A DNA stretch of 64,000 nt from Megachile rotundata (Eukaryota > Arthropoda > Insecta > Hymenoptera > Megachilidae). Every line of letters starts with the position of its first letter. The first letter of the stretch is position 1. Below the pieces are notes generated by a model. That model saw only the letters and a list, made by a program, of their open reading frames with translations, was not told where the DNA came from and did no database searches. The translations under genes and the position numbers were made by a program. The stretch covers positions 6,262,001-6,326,000 of the forward strand of contig NC_134997.1 in assembly GCF_050947335.1 (NCBI RefSeq), written 5' to 3'. Of the stretch, positions 33,935 to 45,989 are shown piece by piece.

Positions 33935-36900
33935 GGTATACATACGAAAAAAATGAGTATATATATATATGGTACACAAAATGTGTGTGAGTGTGCGCGT
34001 GTATGCGTGAGGGAGAGATTTTGGTGTAAAGAAAACGCGGAAAAGTGTTGCATGTGAATTAAGGTTCGTTTATATCATCTGTTCAGACACGAAACGTTTA
34101 TGAGTTTCTTTCTGACCATAAGGGTGTTTATACTATGGTCACTGTCAATTTCTTTGACAATTTGATACTGCCAATTTGTTTGTTCGTGTTTGTTTGAGGG
34201 AAATACAGTTACAGCAACAAACAGAATACTATTTCAAAGTTGAAAGAACTGAATGTAATACATGTATCAACACATAGCATATCTAAACCAGTTTACTAGT
34301 TTGTAGTTTATAATCTCCATCTATTTATTTATAAGCAGCTTGAACTGAACCATGCAAAAGTAGAAGTTTCATTAATTAACCAAGTATACTTATAAAAGAT
34401 CCAAGAGAAATGTCAGAATGTAATGGATATTGAAACATAGCTGATTCAACTATATTTGTATTTTTTTATTTATAATAATCTTTACGTGAATGGAGCCGTT
34501 TCTTGTCTGAATGGATAATATAAATGAACCTTTATTATTGCGTACGCGTGTATGCGTATAAAAAGAGAAACAAAAACAATGTTTTAGATTGATAGAATGT
34601 AGTTCCCTTTTTTGTATTTACGCTACGTTAATTGTTTATCCAAATGAGTTTTCCCGAGGGCTGTGGCGCGACCCGTCGCGTATTCCAGTCGGTTCCTAAG
34701 ATCGGTTGTGCCAGCCCACAATGCGCGATTAAACGCACGAAACGCGGTGTATGAATGTGTATATGTGTGGGTGCGTGTACACTCTTGTGTGTCGGAGTTA
34801 TCGTCTTGTGAAAATGGGGAAAAGAAATGATTGTATAAAGAATCGGTTTCGAAATGCGTGATCAATTCGTAAATTTGTAGATATTTGATACTTACGATTA
34901 GAATTATCTTTCTAATTTTATGAATAGATGGAACTAGGTGGTAGATGTTTGTGCAGTGCTTTGCAAAGTACTTCTGCAAAATATTGAGATCCACAATTCA
35001 CAGATTTATGTATACTTCGCATTTTATAAATGCATAAACATCTACAATCAAGATATTAATTTCAAAGAATGATTCAAGTTAATATATTCACTGTCACATC
35101 GTATACAGACGATGCTTGAATTTTCATAGGAATTCATCATCCATATTCTTTCACTTACATAAAGATACTTGTATTAGGTATCATAACATTACTATTGGAA
35201 AAAGAATGGACAAAATTTGTTAAGAGTAAAATACATTTTGATGTTTTAAAAGAAAGGCAATATTTGTTCCATGAGAAGAGATTTAATTCTACTATATGGA
35301 TAATACCAAAACAATTTCTATCAGAATAGTTATTTTATTTTTAAATGCTTTACTATTTGAATATTTTCTTTTGATAACATTTGGTATTTTCTTAAAACGT
35401 TTGCTACCTGAATTCACTTACAATTTAATATTCAATATTTGTATATTATACTATTTTTAAGATTGCGATACAGTTTTCATCTGTTCTATTACACACAAAA
35501 CAATTAATTATCATCTCAGACATACATGTGAATTTTGTAACAAACGTTTAATAGCAATTTGTATAATCTTTATCTGACTACACCTTTATACTTTATGACT
35601 TTGTACATTCAGCATATCAAGGAACTTATTTTTGAATAATTTATGAATTTCTTATATTACTCTTCTTATGGAACAAAATCACTAAACAAAACCAAGTGCA
35701 ATTGTAAACTCTTAAAAATGGTCAATAACATTTTTTAAGCAAAATACAAACTTTTGCTCAATTTTTCCAACATTGGAAACCAATTTTTAGAATCAATATC
35801 CAAAGAATTATTTAAAATATATTACAAGATCTTGAAAGCTCAATTATAGAAGTAAAAGAGATGTGTAGAATGGTTTTGATTGTCAGTTTGATAATCTTTC
35901 TCTAGAATGAATTTCTTTCTTTACTTCTTTTTCGAAACCAATGCTGTACACACGCTCTTTCCCCATAAATCGCGGCTGTACATATGTAGGTAAGCTATAC
36001 GAGGCGTACGATCAAGAGTAATCACGTAATCCGTGTAAGATATTGCGACAAATAAGATGGCAAAATAAAATCGAGAACCGAAAGAGAACGTTATAAGGGA
36101 GCTTAATTAAAGCGGACGTATTCGAAAAAAATACAACTTTTTCAGTGCTGTGACATAATGTTCAAGGCGTATTTGTACTACCTTCAAAACTCTTAAAGTT
36201 GCGATTACATAAAATTTGTACAACTATTTTTTTCAAGATTCTAATTTTTTATTTTCAACTTTTGGAATGCTCGTTTATACTGATTCTTTTTACATTGATT
36301 CATTTGTATTCGTTTTGATAAGGTATTTGCACGCAGTCTATTTATACTAATTTTAATTCAGGTTTTTTTAACTTTTTAATGTACTGTAAATTACAAACTA
36401 TGACGTAACTAGAACAAAGCTTCCTATTTTTGTTTTTGACATTTTATATAAAACATAACCAATTTGCCAACAGAAAAAGAATTTTCAAATTTGAAAATTT
36501 CTGATATGAGTTACGCCAATGGTTATAGAGAAAGAATTTTATAACGTAAAAGCCACTCGAGAAGATGAATAGTACAAAATAAAGTAAACCGCTCGAATAA
36601 TTAGGCCAAAGCCCGAATGTTATATTTCTTAAAAATTAATTGCATTCGAAATCAGAGTTACGATTTTCAGTGATGAAAATGAGTCAAAAAAAATAAATGC
36701 GTACCTTTCGAAAATGTTAAAAATATAACCTCAAAAGCGACTGGAAGAAAAAGTCATGAAAGAATACGTCAAAAATTTGCAGCACCGAGAGAGTTCGCCT
36801 CCACTGCTATCGTTCGATCAAATTATACTACAGCATTTATATAATCGTACCCTTGTCCTGACCGTGAAAAAGCATTTAACATTTACCGTATGTACCCGTT

Positions 36901-39900
36901 CTAGATCGCAAAATAATAATACAGTAGAATTATATACGTATATAAACTGAAGTACAGAAAAAACAAGAATCATTTAAAAAAATAATATCGTTGTAAATCG
37001 AACGACAGAGGTCGAGGCAACGTCCGAGCATCATCCAAAAGAAAAAATATATATATTATTATATTAACTCAATAGTACTTAAAAAAAATACGTCGATAGT
37101 GTGAACAGAGCGAGAGAGAAAGAGAGAATGAAAGAGAGTGAAAGAGAGGACGGAAATTCGGAAAACGCGTGTTTCCTTTCTTTTTGAGAATCGAAAAGAA
37201 AGATACCGCGTGTTTCGTCCACTCGAATCCGCATTCCGATTAACAAATGGGAGATGTCCCAGTGCCACAAAGCGAACTAGTTTAGTAGCATACTCTTCAG
37301 TAACCAAATCTTAGTACAACGTAGCAGATCGAATAATATAAACGTTACGATAAAAAATAAACCCGGCTGGTACGCGTGGCTGACCATTCACTTACTTCTA
37401 CCACTAGCAGTAGTAGTACCGTTCGTCAGGAGGTCCTATGTGCACGCACCTGTTTTGTTTTTTTATTTTTTATGATTTTATGTACCTTGGGGAAAAATGG
37501 GAATATCGTCGAGAGGGATGAAACGACGATAAAGTGCATTTTGATTAATTTTTTTATGCGGGATCCATGGTTCTCCTTGCGAGGTGCAAGAGGGATTGAG
37601 ATTGTTCTTTTTATGAAGGTTATGTGCTATTAACAAGTTGAACACAGTGAGACAATGATACCATAAATTCAATGTGATTGATTAATTAACAGAAAACAAT
37701 CATTTTCAATTTTAAATTGTATGAATATTATATTAGGTATCAGGGAAGTATGTTTCATTCTACTTTTGAGATACCAAATTTTCTCATTTTCAAACTTGTA
37801 AGTTTAGGACTTATAAAATTTATGAATACAAAAATTTTGTAATTTGTAATCAATAAAATTTGTAAATATAGAAATTTTCTAATTTGGGAATTTAGAATAT
37901 TTAGAATGTACTGTAAAAATGAATTTATACATTCAGTAATTTGGATGTACAGTTTGCAAATTGACTAATTCATAAATTAGCAGTTGCACAATGACAATTA
38001 TAATGTAAATTGTCATTAACAATTGTTTAGTCATTAAACAGCCATTTTCATTTAACGCATTAGGTTGAAAAGCTAAAGATACTTCATTGAATTTATGGTT
38101 ATCTTTAGTAGTCTAATACATAGCCATACTATAGCACACAACATGCTAAAGAAATGAGAAGCATTTTGAGAACTAAATAGAGTTGATAATTGTACATAAT
38201 AGAAAATTCAATAAGTTTATTCAATATTTTAAAACTCTTCATTTACATTTACTATTTAGATTTCTCTTTATATTTATTATTCCTTTATTCATTTTGCAAG
38301 AACTTGATACACTTTTTATTTGTTTGGAGATTGAATTTTGATAGATGGTCCTTCATTTTTTTATGTTTGTATTCATGATTCAGAATTTTATGTTCATATC
38401 CAGGATTCAGAATTTTATGTTTGTATACTTGATTGCTAATTATTCGCAGTTCTATGTTCTTTCATATATTATATTGTAACTTATTTATATTGATTTAGTT
38501 GGAATATTTCATACTTATTTTTCTGTAGATTTCAGTTGAATTTTTTAATTTCATTCACAGTCTTTCTTAAGATTTCATTCGTTCAAGCTCTTTCTTATGT
38601 CATTTCACAATTTATTATGGAATAGTTTTTTACTGTTATATCTTTGTAGAAATAGTCATAATGCAAACATGTATTAACTCTTCTTAGGATTTGATAATTC
38701 AATTTCATAGGTAATTTGATGGAGTCATTACTTTATTTAAATTTTAATTTACAATGATTAAAATTAGACAAGCAAATTTTTAAACAAGATTCTGTCATGG
38801 ACTAGGTAAATGAAATATAGAAAGTTATTATATGTAAAGAAATATGTAGTATAAGATTTAGAAAGTGAATGAAAATGAATTTATAATTCAATTGAACTTA
38901 TAAATTAGTGGTAAACAGTTCAATACAAAATATGGACAGAGGTTTCAAATTTGAAAATAGAAAAATATCAAATTTTCAAATATTAAAATTTTCCAATATT
39001 CTAATTAAAACATATGAACTTAAAAATAGTGAAACATCAAATCTACAAATTTTCTGCCTTTATTAAAATAATGAGGATCTAAAAGTTAAAAAATTAAAAA
39101 ATTTAGATATTGCAAATTTTTAGTTTAAAAAATTAACAATCTATCACTGTTTTAAATATCTTCGTCTAACAATTAAACGTTTATGGTCCTTTCCATAATC
39201 CAAAGAAGAGTTAACCAAAAAGCAGACTACAAAATTTCTTTCTCAAAAGATTATAAATCTCCCTCAAGAGTAAATCGCTGGAGAACCAGGGAGATCCTAA
39301 ATTTTCTGTTCCTAATAATCATCTCGTTCCAATCGAACAACCCCGTTATTCCACTTGTTTTTAGCTTTGTAAGAACACGACGAGCTTGCGACACTCTTCT
39401 ATTTGTAAAACAGCGAACAAAAGCGAAATTGTAACGACGTCACAGCGATCCGTGAGTTCCTGCGAGACTCTTAGTTACTTTTACACTTCGTTTTCTCCCC
39501 GTTCGATGCGAGCCGTACCAGAAATCCTTGAACTTCTTCGACGTGAATTTTAAAATTAATATAAAAACATCGAAGTTGTTGAAGTCTCCCGTATATATAT
39601 TTCACTGCCAGACACATACACACACAGCATATAAAGTGCACATACCTTTTAAAACTCGCATCGATTTTTGTACGATTTGTTGTTGTACCAGTCGTTTGTT
39701 CCCCCATATTAGTTCGAAGCAAAGCAGCGCAATAGAAATACCACTGATATACCTCAGGCACCGCGTACACCGCTCGGAACAGCATGCGTAGTTTTTAAAT
39801 CGCTCGCGGCGACGATGATGAAAATAATAATAATAATAATATTAAAAAAACGAAAGAGTTGATGATGAACGAAAATGATGAAAGCAACCACACTTATATG

Positions 39901-40034
39901 CGTTACTTTTTAAACCTAGCACGTAAAAAGCATCATTTTTAATCGGTAGGTGCGCGACTGTTGTACCGGGGAAGATACGGTACGACGAACTTTGTACATA
40001 TCCCGTGCGTGGTGCGACGCACAGTCGATTGAAA

Positions 40035-40040
40035 AATAAA
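40035..40040 (+). terminator. CycD: Candidate poly(A) signal of cyclin D
   Basis: AATAAA followed within 30 bp by GT-rich text (GTATTGGTATTTT and GATGTGTTTC), at the end of the last compositionally balanced block and just before the repeat element. Confidence 0.45.
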
Positions 40041-40060
40041 GTATTGGTATTTTATACAGT

Positions 40061-40640
40061 CACATGATGTGTTTCATTTTCATACCCTTGTATATATTTC
40101 AGTAATGGATGAGAGTTAACGGGAATATTTTCAGTATATTATTGAGCGAGCGAAGCTCTTATACTTGACTTTGCAACTTCTTTGTCCGCGTTTTTCTTTT
40201 GCACCACTCAACCACATCTCATCAAATTTTGCACGCACATGCGTATGTACATCCAGATGGACATAGAAAAAAAAATTTTAAATCGGACTTGGCACGGAGG
40301 AATAATCACCGAAAAAACTGATCCTCATAGACTTCAATGTAAAAATTGAATTTGCTCGCGCTTGGAATTTTCGTTATTAGGAATATTGCAAACCACCCAC
40401 CGTTTGATATTCAACACATACATTTTAAAAACACTGTTTCCGGATAAATATACAGTTTTATACATATATCTTCGTTCAAAAAATATTCTTGGACATGTCG
40501 AGACTAACTTGAGCCGTCCAGATTTAAGGGGTGAAAAAATTTCACTCTGGGTTAAAATACACTGCAGGAAATTAACGGTCAATTTTGAACTTTGACCCCA
40601 TACGCAGTAGCAAACCGTTACAAAGAGTGCAGTTTATGGA
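40061..40640. repeat. Probable dispersed-repeat sequence left of the inverted repeat
   Basis: This segment has a different texture from its neighbours (GAGCGAGCGAAGCTC at about 40145, CACTCAACCACATCTCATC). Its right end runs into the same TTATGGACTAAAAAATTGG module that recurs inside the inverted repeat at 41053. It is probably part of the same or an adjoining mobile or satellite unit. Short frames on both strands (77-82 codons) show no known motif. Confidence 0.4.
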
Positions 40641-40872
40641 CTAAAAAATTGGAACCATCTAGCGGCGAAACGGCGAACTAAACCTAAAAAGTGAGGGTCC
40701 GACCCCGTATACATATAAGGAAAATAAAAAAATGAATATTTCGGTACTTTAGCGACGTAGTATTGTTCCTGAGGCATTTAGAAGCAAATTTCTATTAGGG
40801 TTTGATGCGTTTTGATGCCTAATAAAGCCAGAAAATCAAATTTTGTCGAATTCGATCCAAAACGATACAGGT

Positions 40873-40887
40873 GGCGCCATCTAGCGG
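40873..40887 (-). promoter_or_regulatory. CTCF-like motif CCGCTAGATGGCGCC
   Basis: Minus-strand motif in the left arm. It fits CCASYAGRKGGCRS except G for A at position 3. Confidence 0.5.
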
Positions 40888-41265
40888 CGAGCGGTGGAAC
40901 TACGAAACAATAAAATTTCGATTTTCTCCAAAATTAGGCAATTTTACGTATTTCTGAGGGTCGGAAATTGTCCTGTGGCTTCTCTAGAGCCCATATAATG
41001 TCGCAAAAACCTCCTCAGAGCGCTAGAAAAGAAAATAAAAAATAGGTCAAAACATGGACTAAAAAATTGGCGTCCATCTAGCGGCGAAAGTTAGAACTAC
41101 AAAAATACAAAAATGGGATTTTCTTGAAAATTAGCGAATTTTGAGTACTTCTCAGGCTCAGAAAGTGTTATGTGATCGCATTAGAAGCAAAATAGTGCAA
41201 GAAAAGCTTCCTAAAGGCTTTAATAAAGAAAATAAAAAAAATGTTATTTTATGGAGAAAATTTGT

Positions 41266-41280
41266 GGCGCCATCTAGTGG
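41266..41280 (-). promoter_or_regulatory. CTCF consensus motif CCACTAGATGGCGCC
   Basis: Exact match to the conserved CTCF core CCASYAGRKGGCRS on the minus strand, in the left arm. Confidence 0.6.
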
Positions 41281-41513
41281 TGAAACTGCGAACTAAACTG
41301 AAAAAACGTATGCCCGTACACGCGTTAAGGAAAAATATAAAATGTAATATTTCGGAACTTTGATGACGTAGTATGATACCTTAGACATATTAAAGCAAGT
41401 TTTGTTTAATTAGTTATGCATTTTTTTGCCTATTAGGTTCAGAAAATCAATTTTTATTTGACCCTTTGTTGCGTATTCGGACGTACGGTTTTTCAGTTTA
41501 GTTCGCAGTTTCG

Positions 41514-41528
41514 CCACTAGATGGCGCC
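41514..41528 (+). promoter_or_regulatory. CTCF consensus motif CCACTAGATGGCGCC
   Basis: Exact match on the plus strand, in the right arm. It is the mirror copy of 41266-41280, so the two sites are divergent and 233 bp apart. Confidence 0.6.
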
Positions 41529-41907
41529 ACAAATTTTCTCCATAAAATGCCATTTTTTTTATTTTCTTTATTAAAGCTTTCAGGAAACTTTTATTGCTTT
41601 ATTTTGCTTCTAAGGCGATCACATAACACTTTCTGGGCCTAACAGGTACTCAAAGTTCACTAATATTCGAGAAAATCGCATTTTTATATTTTTGTAGTTC
41701 CAACTTTCACCGCTAGATGGATGCCAATTTTTTAGTCCATGTGTTGGACTATTTTTGTATTTTCTTTTCTAGCGCTCTGAGGAGGTTCTTGTGGCATTAT
41801 ATAAGTTCTAGAGATGTTACAGAACAATTTCTGACCCTCAGAAATACGTAAAATTTCCTAATTTCGGAGAAAATAGAAATTTTAGTGTTTCGTAGTTCCA
41901 CCGCTCG

Positions 41908-41922
41908 CCGCTAGAGGGCGCC
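41908..41922 (+). promoter_or_regulatory. CTCF-like motif CCGCTAGAGGGCGCC
   Basis: Plus-strand motif in the right arm, mirror of 40873-40887. One deviation (G at position 3) from CCASYAGRKGGCRS. Weaker variants with a broken GGCGC lie at 40655, 41069, 41710 and 42687. Confidence 0.5.
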
Positions 41923-42060
41923 ACCTGTACCGTTTTGGACCGAATTCGACAAAAATTGATTTTCTGGCTTTATTAGGCATCGAAACGCATCAAACCCTAA
42001 TAGAAATTTGCTTCTAAATGCCTCAGGAACAATATTGCGTCGCCAAAGTGCCGAAATATT

Positions 42061-45000
42061 GCACTTTGCATGCGCAGCAGAATTGACACAGGTGGCTCTT
42101 GTACTTACGTATCGGAATGCTGACACAAAATAATTAATTACTCGTTACCCGCACATTATTTATGAACTTTTATGATCGAATCATGTAAATAATGCATTGC
42201 TGACCATTCTTTAATTATAAAAGTTCATAGACTGTGCTTAGAAAGTGAGTAATTAACGATTTTGCATACTCATTATCGTTTTCGGTTCAATTCAATTAAT
42301 ATAGTTCATTTTATTAACTTAATTGATTTTACTCAATTTTAAACTATTCTTAAAATAATTCTGATTAACCTAAAAGTTTTTGTGATGATCATCAGAGTCG
42401 TCGGTCAAGAAGAATTCTGTTAGCAAAGTTGTCGATCAAGAAGAGTCCTATTTTTATTTGTGAGCAAGTGATTAATGTTTAAAGCTATCGTCGTTTGATC
42501 ATATTCAATTTTATTTTAAAAACAAAATAGTTTACTATTCATTCTGTAATCAAACCTTAATTCAAGAACATGTATTAAAATTAAATTTATAATCAATTCT
42601 AATAAAATTAGTTATATTGAAAAGTTAAAAGTTAATTGATTATTTAAATATAGGGAGACAATTCCTATATTTTTATGTAATAATCCGTCATCTAGCGGTA
42701 GAAGATGAGAACTAATTAAACTACAGTTTCAAAAGTGTGTAGTTCACCCTGTTGGCCTGAGAGATGGCGCCACTTGTTCCATTTTCGAAAAACGTTATTT
42801 AATAATGATTTATTGTGAATGTTTATTATAATGTCTATTAATAATTACATCGCAAAACGAGAATAGTTAATTTAAGAATGCTTTTGATTTTATCAAGATC
42901 TTATCAATTTTGTACCATTCAACTTTTTAAAATTAATATTCCGAATAAACTATTCTCTTTTATGTAAATTTTACTATAAAATCCAATTATAAGAAGAGTT
43001 ATTTGCGTTCAAATGTAGTTTCTAGAATCACCTTTCTAAAATATACAGTGCATAATAAAGCAACTTTTAAAACCAGACATATATTTAAGAAAATCTTTCT
43101 CTCCACATTTACAAAGAGCAGATTTATGGAAGTTTCTCATATTTAATAATTCCATATCTTTATTTTTCAATCTCTATTAACACTCACACTTTATAATTTT
43201 AAATTAATAATTATTTATTCTCTAAATATAAAAAGTAAATGTAAATGGTAATTAAATATTAAATATTATAATAATAATTAAAATTAGTAATTGTTAAAAT
43301 TCTACTAAATGATAAATAATGGCAGATTATTATGCAAGTAACAAAATGTTATTCAGAATATCAAAGGAATTCCTTTCTATTTTGACAATCCTTTATTCTA
43401 CTGTACAATATTACAGTATCTTGTTTTACAATTCGTATATATACAATTATGTTATACGACGGTCGTCTTGTAAAAGATCCTACACGTTACATCAAGCTTT
43501 GTAATTTGTCATTTATATACAAACTTGGTAAATCTAATTTTCATAATGAAGAACGACCGAACATGGATAGTGATCAATGGGCATGATTTAAATTCATTAA
43601 CTGAAATTTATACATAAACTATTTTTGAGTATTACAAATCGAAGCATATGTTGACATCATGTAGAAGAGACATTATGAATCTATTAAAATTAATAAAACA
43701 GTAAATTTGTTCGATTACAATTTTTACGAAAAATTATAATGACTCACGACATTGATAAGAAAATATTTTATCCTTTCACATCATTATTTTTTATAAAATA
43801 GGTGAAATTAGATTTGTACAATTTTGTCGTCAAAAATTGAATACATAATGTAACTCCAACATGACGACACAACCCTCGCATAAAATATAACAAAAATATA
43901 ATAAAATAAAGTGCTACGCGTTATTTCAGTCTAGAACAATCACAATACACGTTCCTTGGCTATTTAAAATAACATTCGTCAGTTATTGCTAAAACAACAA
44001 AATTTACAATAACTTGAAACTAAACACACTTTTCTACCCTTCCGTAGAATGATCAGATCAGATCATTATGCGAGTATTTCTCATACCTTAGTATTTTGTT
44101 AACAATATAAACATGATTATTCAACAGATGAAAATGCCACGTAGTTTTTTAAAGCAACTAATTATACATAATCAACAGATTTTTTCGTGTACTGTACTTT
44201 CCTGCATGTTAATATATTGTTTCTCATCCAATTTGTATCTTAGTAAATACAAAAAATTTTAAGGAATAAGATTTAACAGATGACTATTTTATCTTTTCTT
44301 AAAATATTACAATATACAGTGCCTTTTAAATTAAAGAAGAAATAAATATTCTGAATTAATGAATATTTCAGATTTAAAAATTTGTAATGTTTTCATGGAT
44401 TTATATGCAAGGCGATGCTATGAATTATTATATTTGGCCACACAGACGCGAACGGCTCGCAATGACATACGAGTTAATAATGCGGTAGAACGATTTTTAT
44501 CTATGAACTGTGAATGTTCGTGGAACACTAGCAGTAGAATTGTACTCTGAAAGCTATTTGTTCAAAACATTATTAATAATAATCGATCTACTCCAGTTAT
44601 CAAGTACATTAAAATCTTAAAGAGCAATCAGTACCGATGCTATGTATTCTGCAAGTTAAAAACCAACTGCCACGCTTGAAAATTTTTAACAAATAATCAA
44701 GTTTTTTGGTCCATTTTTTCAATATATACTTAAATATTTTTCACAACGTATTATGTTACTTTAACTTCAAATTTTAATTATGATTGTTTTCCAATTTTCA
44801 TTAAAAAAAGAAAATTATAAACCGCGTGTAATGAAATAAAATTTTAATTGTTTGTACTTTAAGCTATGTTAATAAAAATAAGAGTTTCGTAACAGTTGCT
44901 TAAAAAGGAGTATTAGACAATAGTACAAGCATTTTTTGACAAGTGTAAGAAAACAACGTATAGAAAATAATAAAAATAATATAATACAGATAAATTATTA

Positions 45001-45799
45001 TAAAATTATATATCATAGAATATTTAAATGCAATATAGTTTTTAAAATAATTCGAGATTTAAAAATAATAAAACATAAATTTCTTTCCTATTTACATTTT
45101 CTAGGAGAAATTTTTATTCGTCCATGGTTTTTATAACTCAATTAAAAAATTAAATAATGAAACATATAAAATTCGTGTTATCTTTCCGTTTACTTTGTTA
45201 GTTGTTGCAATATACGTTGTTAGCGCACTCCTTATGTGTTTGTCGGCTTATGTTCAAGATTGTAGAAAAACTAAATCCTTAATAATAATGACAATATTAA
45301 TAATACTAATTAGTATAACTAATAGGATCACATCTTTGGTACACGATACGTCTGTTTCAACAAACTCTCTGTTGCTTCCTAACATCTACGGCAAGATGGG
45401 CCAAATTAGATAGTTTATCTTTGCACTGAACTCTCATTGTCATAATATCGTAAGCTTTCAGAACAGGGCAAGATCTATGCTTCCATTATCACTCGTGTAA
45501 TAACTTCCTGTCAAATAGTTTGTCATCTAAAAACGACTATTTTACATTTTGTGTAACAGTCTTCATTTGCATTATTAAATTCCTCTTAACTTCTTAATGA
45601 TAGGTTTTACAAAGTTACTCATTTTTTCAATATCATAATGCTTATCTTTTCTTCGTTTCATATTATTTAGAATTTGGTAAATTGTGCCGCTTCGAAGAAA
45701 CATATCCTACGTAAAGAAGTATAATTATAATAATATAAAATCTGAAAAATCAATTATTGTAATATAACTTACCTAGTCGCCTGGAATGTTTATGATAAA
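42061..45799. other. Intergenic and possible DENND5 3' UTR, AT-rich
   Basis: Bases 42680-42775 contain another CATCTAGCGG module and an AGATGGCGCC, a decayed fragment of the repeat to the left. The rest is AT-rich with no credible gene. A minus-strand AATAAA lies at 45113-45118, 682 bp beyond the DENND5 stop, and could end that transcript, but several AT-rich alternatives exist further down. Confidence 0.4.
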
Positions 45800-45989
45800 T
45801 TAACATATACTAGAAATCCCATGAGTTAAACTCTTTTCAAGAACAATGTGAAACTCGCTTAATGGTTCAAGAATATGAATGAGGAAATTCAATAATGTCG
45901 CATTCCTTAAAAAGGAATTTTCTTCATACATATCCGCCGTAGAACGGGCTTCGCTCATGGGTCGAAGCATTAAATGAAGGAGCTGCTCT
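45800..45989 (-). CDS. DENND5: DENND5 terminal exon, end of RUN2
   Basis: Acceptor TTTATACCTCAG precedes 45989. Encodes EQLLHLMLRPMSEARSTADM and a conserved LEKSLTHGIS-type end, then stop at 45800-45802. In vertebrates this is the DHLLHHWIALLA to LETSLVKGI region. Confidence 0.93.

Larger units (their letters stand above)
32312..40060 (+). other. CycD: Probable long 3' UTR of cyclin D
   Basis: No credible gene lies between the cyclin stop codon and 40060 on either strand. Patches of balanced, CpG-containing sequence at 32312-34030, 35900-36130, 36560-37440 and 39180-40060 alternate with AT-rich text, as in long conserved insect 3' UTRs. AATAAA hexamers at 36064, about 36577, about 37355 and 40035 could serve as alternative ends. 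Bases 34030-35900 and 37640-39180 are AT-rich and could instead be intergenic. The extent is inferred only. Confidence 0.45.
40641..42060. repeat. Satellite-like unit of about 608 bp arranged as a long inverted repeat
   Basis: The left arm, about 40735-41325, and the right arm, about 41467-42060, are inverted copies of about 590 bp that I judge to be over 80% identical by eye. Both outer ends read AATATTTCGG. The text also repeats head-to-tail: the unit start at 40735 recurs near 41344, and the 40647-40734 block matches 41265-41343, giving a period of about 608 bp. So a tandem array is broken by an inversion, with a spacer of about 140 bp. Each unit contains three modules carrying CATCTAGYGG and GAACTA words. 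No transposase frame is present. Confidence 0.88.
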
